A stretch of 64,000 nt of DNA from an uncultured Lachnospiraceae bacterium (GTDB lineage: Bacteria; Bacillota; Clostridia; Lachnospirales; Lachnospiraceae), in NCBI GenBank assembly GCA_944381575.1, contig CALWLS010000001.1:124001-188000 (forward strand), read 5' to 3'. The translations under genes were made by a program, and so were the position numbers. This document shows positions 60,580 through 64,000 of the stretch, piece by piece. The notes under the pieces were generated by a model, which ran no database searches, was not told where the DNA came from, and worked only from the letters and a program-made list of their open reading frames with translations. Within the stretch, counting starts at the first letter, position 1. Each line of letters begins with the position of its first letter.

Positions 60580-61971
60580 GTGTATATCAACAGATTAAAA
60601 ACAGAATTATTTGTATCAGCCGCAGCCTTTATTTTTGCATATCTTTTAAGTCTTTCGGGTTACTATATGCTTTCAGGCGCGGTTTTGATAGCTGCAGCGA
60701 TATATCTTATGGTCCTGCACATAAAAAAAAGCGGCAAGCTTTCAGATCCTGCCGCTTATTTTTCTTTATCATGGATAGGGGGCGTTGGAGTTTCAGCCCT
60801 TAAGCTTTCGCGCCTGCAGTCTGACTGGACCATAAGGAGCTGGCTTTCATTTTACCTCGCATATATATGCTTTACTGTAGCTTATGAGCTTTTTAAGGAA
60901 TTTAAGCAGGGGAAAGCCGCAGATAAAAGTGCAGCGGCAGGGAACCGTGCAGATGACGCCGGTATGGCCGTGTCTGAAGTTTCAGGTTTCGGACTGCTTT
61001 CCGCCATCAATATCGTGATGCTTCTCTCAATAGCCGCATTTATTTTAGAAGCCTTACTATTAAAATATATCCCGCTTTTTACTGTGGATACGCCTCATGC
61101 GTATTCTTATTTTCATGTGAGCGGAGTGCATTACTTTACCGTAAGCTGTGTTCTTGTTCCATCCCTTTCAGTAATATACGCGCATTATTTCAAGGACTGT
61201 ATTAAAAATGACATAAGGGTCAGGTGCAGCCTTATCATCTGCTTAAGTCTTTCTCTTATCATCCCGCTGCTCCTTGTATCGCGGTTTCAGCTTATTTTTT
61301 CGGTGATGCTTGCCGCAGCCACTTATCTTAATGTCAATGGCGGAAACCCGGGATTTTCACTGAATAAAAAAAGCATATCGTGTATAGCAGTTTTAGGGAT
61401 GGCTCTTATAGCAGGATACGTGTTTATAACCTACGAGAGGGCCCACAGCATAGAATATCTTAAAGGCATCTTTGAGATAAAATACGAAAAGCTTCCGATA
61501 TTTGTTACACAGCCGTACATTTATATCGCGAACAATTTTGATAATTTCAATATGCTTACTATGGAGCTTAAGGAGCATACTCACGGGCTTAAAATGCTGT
61601 TTCCGGTCTTTGCTCTCACAGGAATGAAATTCACCCATCCTGAGCTTGTATCCTTTCCGCTTTACGTTACAAAGGAGGAGCTTACCACACTTACGCTTAT
61701 TTACGATGCGTATTATGATTTCGGCATACCAGGAGTAATGGCGTTTACCCTGCTTTTAGGACTTGTGACATCCTGGCTCGAGGAAAAGCTTGCCAAAGGA
61801 GGCTTTATGCCGGTCACGGTATTTGTATATTCACAGATAATGTTTTATCTGTTATTTTCTTTTTTTACAACCTGGTTTTCAAACCCGGCAACATGGTTTT
61901 ACTTCACGGCCTCACTTGCGATAGGGATTTATATCAAAATCACGGGACGATTATTTAATAAAAGATTGTAA
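60580..61971 (+). CDS. oligosaccharide repeat unit polymerase-like membrane protein (Wzy-like)
   Basis: The 463-residue protein has roughly ten to twelve hydrophobic helices and a large loop near 300-400, as in O-antigen polymerase or ligase-like proteins. The C-terminal part (DAYYDFGIPGVMAFTLLLG) resembles the oligosaccharide repeat unit polymerase family. The start is GTG 60580, 10 bases after cdaR, and has no clear SD. No glycosyltransferases are near, so it stands apart from a capsule cluster. Confidence in the exact family is moderate. Confidence 0.65.
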   Translation: MYINRLKTELFVSAAAFIFAYLLSLSGYYMLSGAVLIAAAIYLMVLHIKKSGKLSDPAAYFSLSWIGGVGVSALKLSRLQSDWTIRSWLSFYLAYICFTVAYELFKEFKQGKAADKSAAAGNRADDAGMAVSEVSGFGLLSAINIVMLLSIAAFILEALLLKYIPLFTVDTPHAYSYFHVSGVHYFTVSCVLVPSLSVIYAHYFKDCIKNDIRVRCSLIICLSLSLIIPLLLVSRFQLIFSVMLAAATYLNVNGGNPGFSLNKKSISCIAVLGMALIAGYVFITYERAHSIEYLKGIFEIKYEKLPIFVTQPYIYIANNFDNFNMLTMELKEHTHGLKMLFPVFALTGMKFTHPELVSFPLYVTKEELTTLTLIYDAYYDFGIPGVMAFTLLLGLVTSWLEEKLAKGGFMPVTVFVYSQIMFYLLFSFFTTWFSNPATWFYFTASLAIGIYIKITGRLFNKRL

Positions 61972-61984
61972 GAGAGGATAAAAT

Positions 61985-63586
61985 ATGTCAGAAAACAGCA
62001 TCATTTTTGCAAAGGCTGGAAAGGACCTTGAAAAGGAGATCTCCATAGAGCTTAAAATGGCAAACAGACACGGTTTTATATGCGGAGCTACAGGCACTGG
62101 AAAAACCGTGACGCTTAAAGTTATTTCCGAAGCATTCTCAAGGGCCGGAGTACCGGTATTCCTTTCAGATATAAAGGGGGATCTCTCGGGCATGATGATG
62201 GCGGGAGAGTCCAATGATGACATGAAGGAAAGGATAGAGAGATTCGGCATTGGTGACAGCTTCAGCTATAAGGCATACCCGACGGAATTTTTTGACGTAT
62301 ACGGAGAAAGCGGCATTCCTTTAAGGACCACTGTTACTGAGATGGGACCGCTGCTTTTATCTCAGTGTCTGGGCCTTAACGACACCCAGACGGATCTTTT
62401 GACCGTGGCGTTCAAGATTGCGGACGACCTTGACCTTCTGCTCATCGACCTTAAGGATATCAAGGCCATGCTTAATTATATATACGATAACCAGAAGGAG
62501 CTTGAAACGGAATACGGCCATATGGCAAAGCAGAGTATAACCGCTATTATCCGTTCAATAGTAGCTCTTGAAGCAGAGGGAGGAGAGAAATTTTTCGGGG
62601 AGCCTGCCATTGATATAAGCGATTTTATAAGGCTTTCGGAGGACGGACAGGGCTATATAAATATCCTTGACGCAAAAGCCCTTATGAATAAGCCAAAGCT
62701 TTATTCCGCTTTTCTGCTTTTCTTGCTTTCAGAGCTTTTTGAGGAGCTTCCTGAGGTAGGCGACCCGGAAAAGCCGAAAATGGTCGTATTTTTTGATGAG
62801 GCCCACCTGATATTTAACAATACATCCTCTGCTCTTAAGGAAAAAATGGCTCAGGTGATAAAGCTCATCAGGTCTAAGGGAGTCGGAGTATACTTTGTGA
62901 CTCAGTCGCCAAAGGACATACCGGAGGACATACTTTCACAGCTTTCCAACAAGGTCGAGCATGCATTAAGGGCCTATACGCCTGCCGAGCGCAAGGCTTT
63001 AAAGGCTGCGGCTGAATCCTTCAGGGAAAATCCTGATTTTGACACCTTAGAGCTTTTGGAGCAGCTTGGAACTGGAGAGGCCATTGTTTCGGTCCTTGGA
63101 GACGACGGAGTGCCGGGCGTGGCGGAGCACGCATATATACTTCCGCCGGAGAGCTATATCGGCGTCGTTACGGATGCCGCAAGGAAGGATAATGTCTTAA
63201 AGAGTAGCCTTATCGACAAGTATTATGAAATGAAGGACAGGGATTCCTGCTATGAGTTTATGGCAAGGAAGATGAAAATTAAAGAAGAGGCTGAGCAAAG
63301 AGAGGAAGAGGCTGAAAAAGCCCGTATAGTGCAGGAAAAAGCCGAAAGGGAACAGGCAAAGGAAAGGGAGAAGGCTGAAAGGGAAGCAGAAAAGGCCGCT
63401 GAAAAGGCTGCGAAACAAAACGCAAGAGCCGTTAAAAGCGTGCTTTCCACAACTGCCGGAACTATAGGCAGACAGTTAGGAAATACAATAGGCAAATCTC
63501 TTGGCGGAAAATACGGCAAGACCCTTGGCGGCAATATAGGAGCAAGCCTTGGGCGCAACATACTCGGAACTCTTTTCAGGCTCTGA
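61985..63586 (+). CDS. HerA-like (DUF853) ATPase
   Basis: The 533-residue protein has Walker A GATGTGKTVTLK, Walker B VVFFDEAHLIF and the TQSPKDIPEDILSQLSNKVEH segment of the HerA/DUF853 family, related to DNA translocases and helicases. The C-terminal part is a charged coiled-coil stretch (about 425-480, Glu/Lys/Arg/Ala) followed by a glycine-rich end with repeated IGxxLGxxIG. The partner nuclease NurA is not adjacent. The function in bacteria is unclear; stand-alone forms are common. Confidence 0.88.
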   Translation: MSENSIIFAKAGKDLEKEISIELKMANRHGFICGATGTGKTVTLKVISEAFSRAGVPVFLSDIKGDLSGMMMAGESNDDMKERIERFGIGDSFSYKAYPTEFFDVYGESGIPLRTTVTEMGPLLLSQCLGLNDTQTDLLTVAFKIADDLDLLLIDLKDIKAMLNYIYDNQKELETEYGHMAKQSITAIIRSIVALEAEGGEKFFGEPAIDISDFIRLSEDGQGYINILDAKALMNKPKLYSAFLLFLLSELFEELPEVGDPEKPKMVVFFDEAHLIFNNTSSALKEKMAQVIKLIRSKGVGVYFVTQSPKDIPEDILSQLSNKVEHALRAYTPAERKALKAAAESFRENPDFDTLELLEQLGTGEAIVSVLGDDGVPGVAEHAYILPPESYIGVVTDAARKDNVLKSSLIDKYYEMKDRDSCYEFMARKMKIKEEAEQREEEAEKARIVQEKAEREQAKEREKAEREAEKAAEKAAKQNARAVKSVLSTTAGTIGRQLGNTIGKSLGGKYGKTLGGNIGASLGRNILGTLFRL

Positions 63587-63603
63587 TGGGGACGGCCATA
63601 AAT

Positions 63604-64000
63604 ATGAACAGATTAGAAATGCTTCCAACGGAGTATCTTGAAAGGATGAAATCGCTTTTTGTAAGCGAATATGATGACTTTATAAATTCATATGAGGATG
63701 AGCCGCTTAAGGCCCTAAGGTTCAATCCGCTTAAGGTCAGGGAGGAGACCGTAATAAAGCTTATTAATGAGTGGGGCCTTAAAAGAGTCCCGTGGTGCCA
63801 GGATGGATATTACTACGGCGGTGACATAAGGCCGGGGCTTTCACCTTATCATGCTGCCGGAGTATTTTATATTCAGGAACCGAGCGCCATGATCACGGCT
63901 GAAGAGGCGGATATAGGCCCGGATGATCTTGTTTTGGACCTGTGCGCGGCTCCCGGAGGCAAAAGCACCCAGGCTGCCGTCAAAGCGGGGATACTTATTT
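63604..64000 (+). CDS. RsmB/NOP2/Sun-family rRNA cytosine-C5 methyltransferase, N-terminal part
   Basis: The gene runs off the right edge, with 132 residues visible. FNPLK and YYGGDIRPGLSPYHAAG are followed by FYIQEPSAM and the SAM-binding VLDLCAAPGGKSTQ, signatures of NOL1/NOP2/Sun-type methyltransferases such as RsmF. ATG 63604 is used; an in-frame ATG at 63586 overlapping the previous stop would add six residues. The catalytic cysteines lie beyond the window. Confidence 0.88.
   Translation, partial: MNRLEMLPTEYLERMKSLFVSEYDDFINSYEDEPLKALRFNPLKVREETVIKLINEWGLKRVPWCQDGYYYGGDIRPGLSPYHAAGVFYIQEPSAMITAEEADIGPDDLVLDLCAAPGGKSTQAAVKAGILI

Noticed and set aside
1-64000. CRISPR array, prophage, insertion sequence or tRNA genes
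   Set aside because: I saw no regularly spaced direct repeats, transposase or phage genes, terminal repeats or tRNA-like cloverleaf with its conserved TTCGAATC-type arm.

Overview
The window reads as chromosomal housekeeping DNA from an anaerobic low-to-mid GC Firmicute, most likely a Lachnospiraceae-type clostridium. Evidence for this is the gene order rnc-smc-ftsY-ylxM-ffh-rpsP-khpA-rimM-trmD-rplS, a four-subunit pyruvate:ferredoxin oxidoreductase, ATPSNA-type linkers and cell-wall-binding repeats in a secreted protease, cdaA-cdaR, and good Shine-Dalgarno (SD) sequences on most genes. I see no tRNA, rRNA, CRISPR array, insertion sequence or prophage. Almost all genes lie on the + strand; the exceptions are one MATE transporter and one LysR regulator.

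Layout. 1-4963: end of rpoD, queH, an Mrp-type ATPase, galE, a BaiN/HI0933-type flavoprotein and a TraX-like membrane protein. 5015-8623: a large secreted C1-type cysteine protease whose two catalytic half-domains are in reversed order. 8665-14319: a DUF2130 protein, a sodium symporter and two MATE transporters. 14423-17735: cmk, ispH overlapping rpsA, and a CYTH protein. 17871-21938: tig-clpP-clpX-engB-rpmF. 22024-24057: plsX-acpP-rnc. 24058-32350: smc and the SRP/ribosome-maturation run ending at rplS. 32444-36743: a LysR regulator divergent from porCDAB. 36848-37193: RNase P RNA. 37331-40095: a cytidylate-kinase-like protein and an unusual EF-G-like GTPase. 40227-45908: a complete UMP pathway apart from carbamoyl phosphate synthesis (pyrC-K-D-F-E-B-I). 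It runs directly into purine genes (purE-M-N, an archaeal-type IMP cyclohydrolase, a stand-alone AICAR transformylase, purD, purL), a TSCPD protein and guaB (45928-57003). 57152-60570: two unknown membrane proteins coupled to the c-di-AMP module cdaA-cdaR. 60580-64000: a polysaccharide-polymerase-like protein, a HerA-like ATPase and the start of an rRNA methyltransferase.

The genes fall into functional blocks: protein quality control (trigger factor, ClpXP), membrane protein targeting (FtsY, Ffh, YlxM), ribosome maturation, pyruvate oxidation to acetyl-CoA, and de novo pyrimidine and purine synthesis up to XMP. Highly expressed genes (por, rpsA, rplS, rpsP) use visibly different codons from the rest, favouring ATC, CGT, GCT and GTT over ATA and AGG.

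Most noteworthy: (1) the apparently circularly permuted papain-like peptidase; (2) the ispH/rpsA overlap with a TTT-TGA stop context that could allow a +1 shift to an IspH-S1 fusion; (3) a consensus promoter whose -10 box sits about 10 bp before the ylxM start codon, predicting a near-leaderless mRNA; (4) an EF-G paralogue lacking the catalytic His; (5) two uncharacterised membrane proteins translationally coupled to the diadenylate cyclase; (6) dyad operators in the lysR-por intergenic region. All functions are inferred from reading the sequence; no database search was run.
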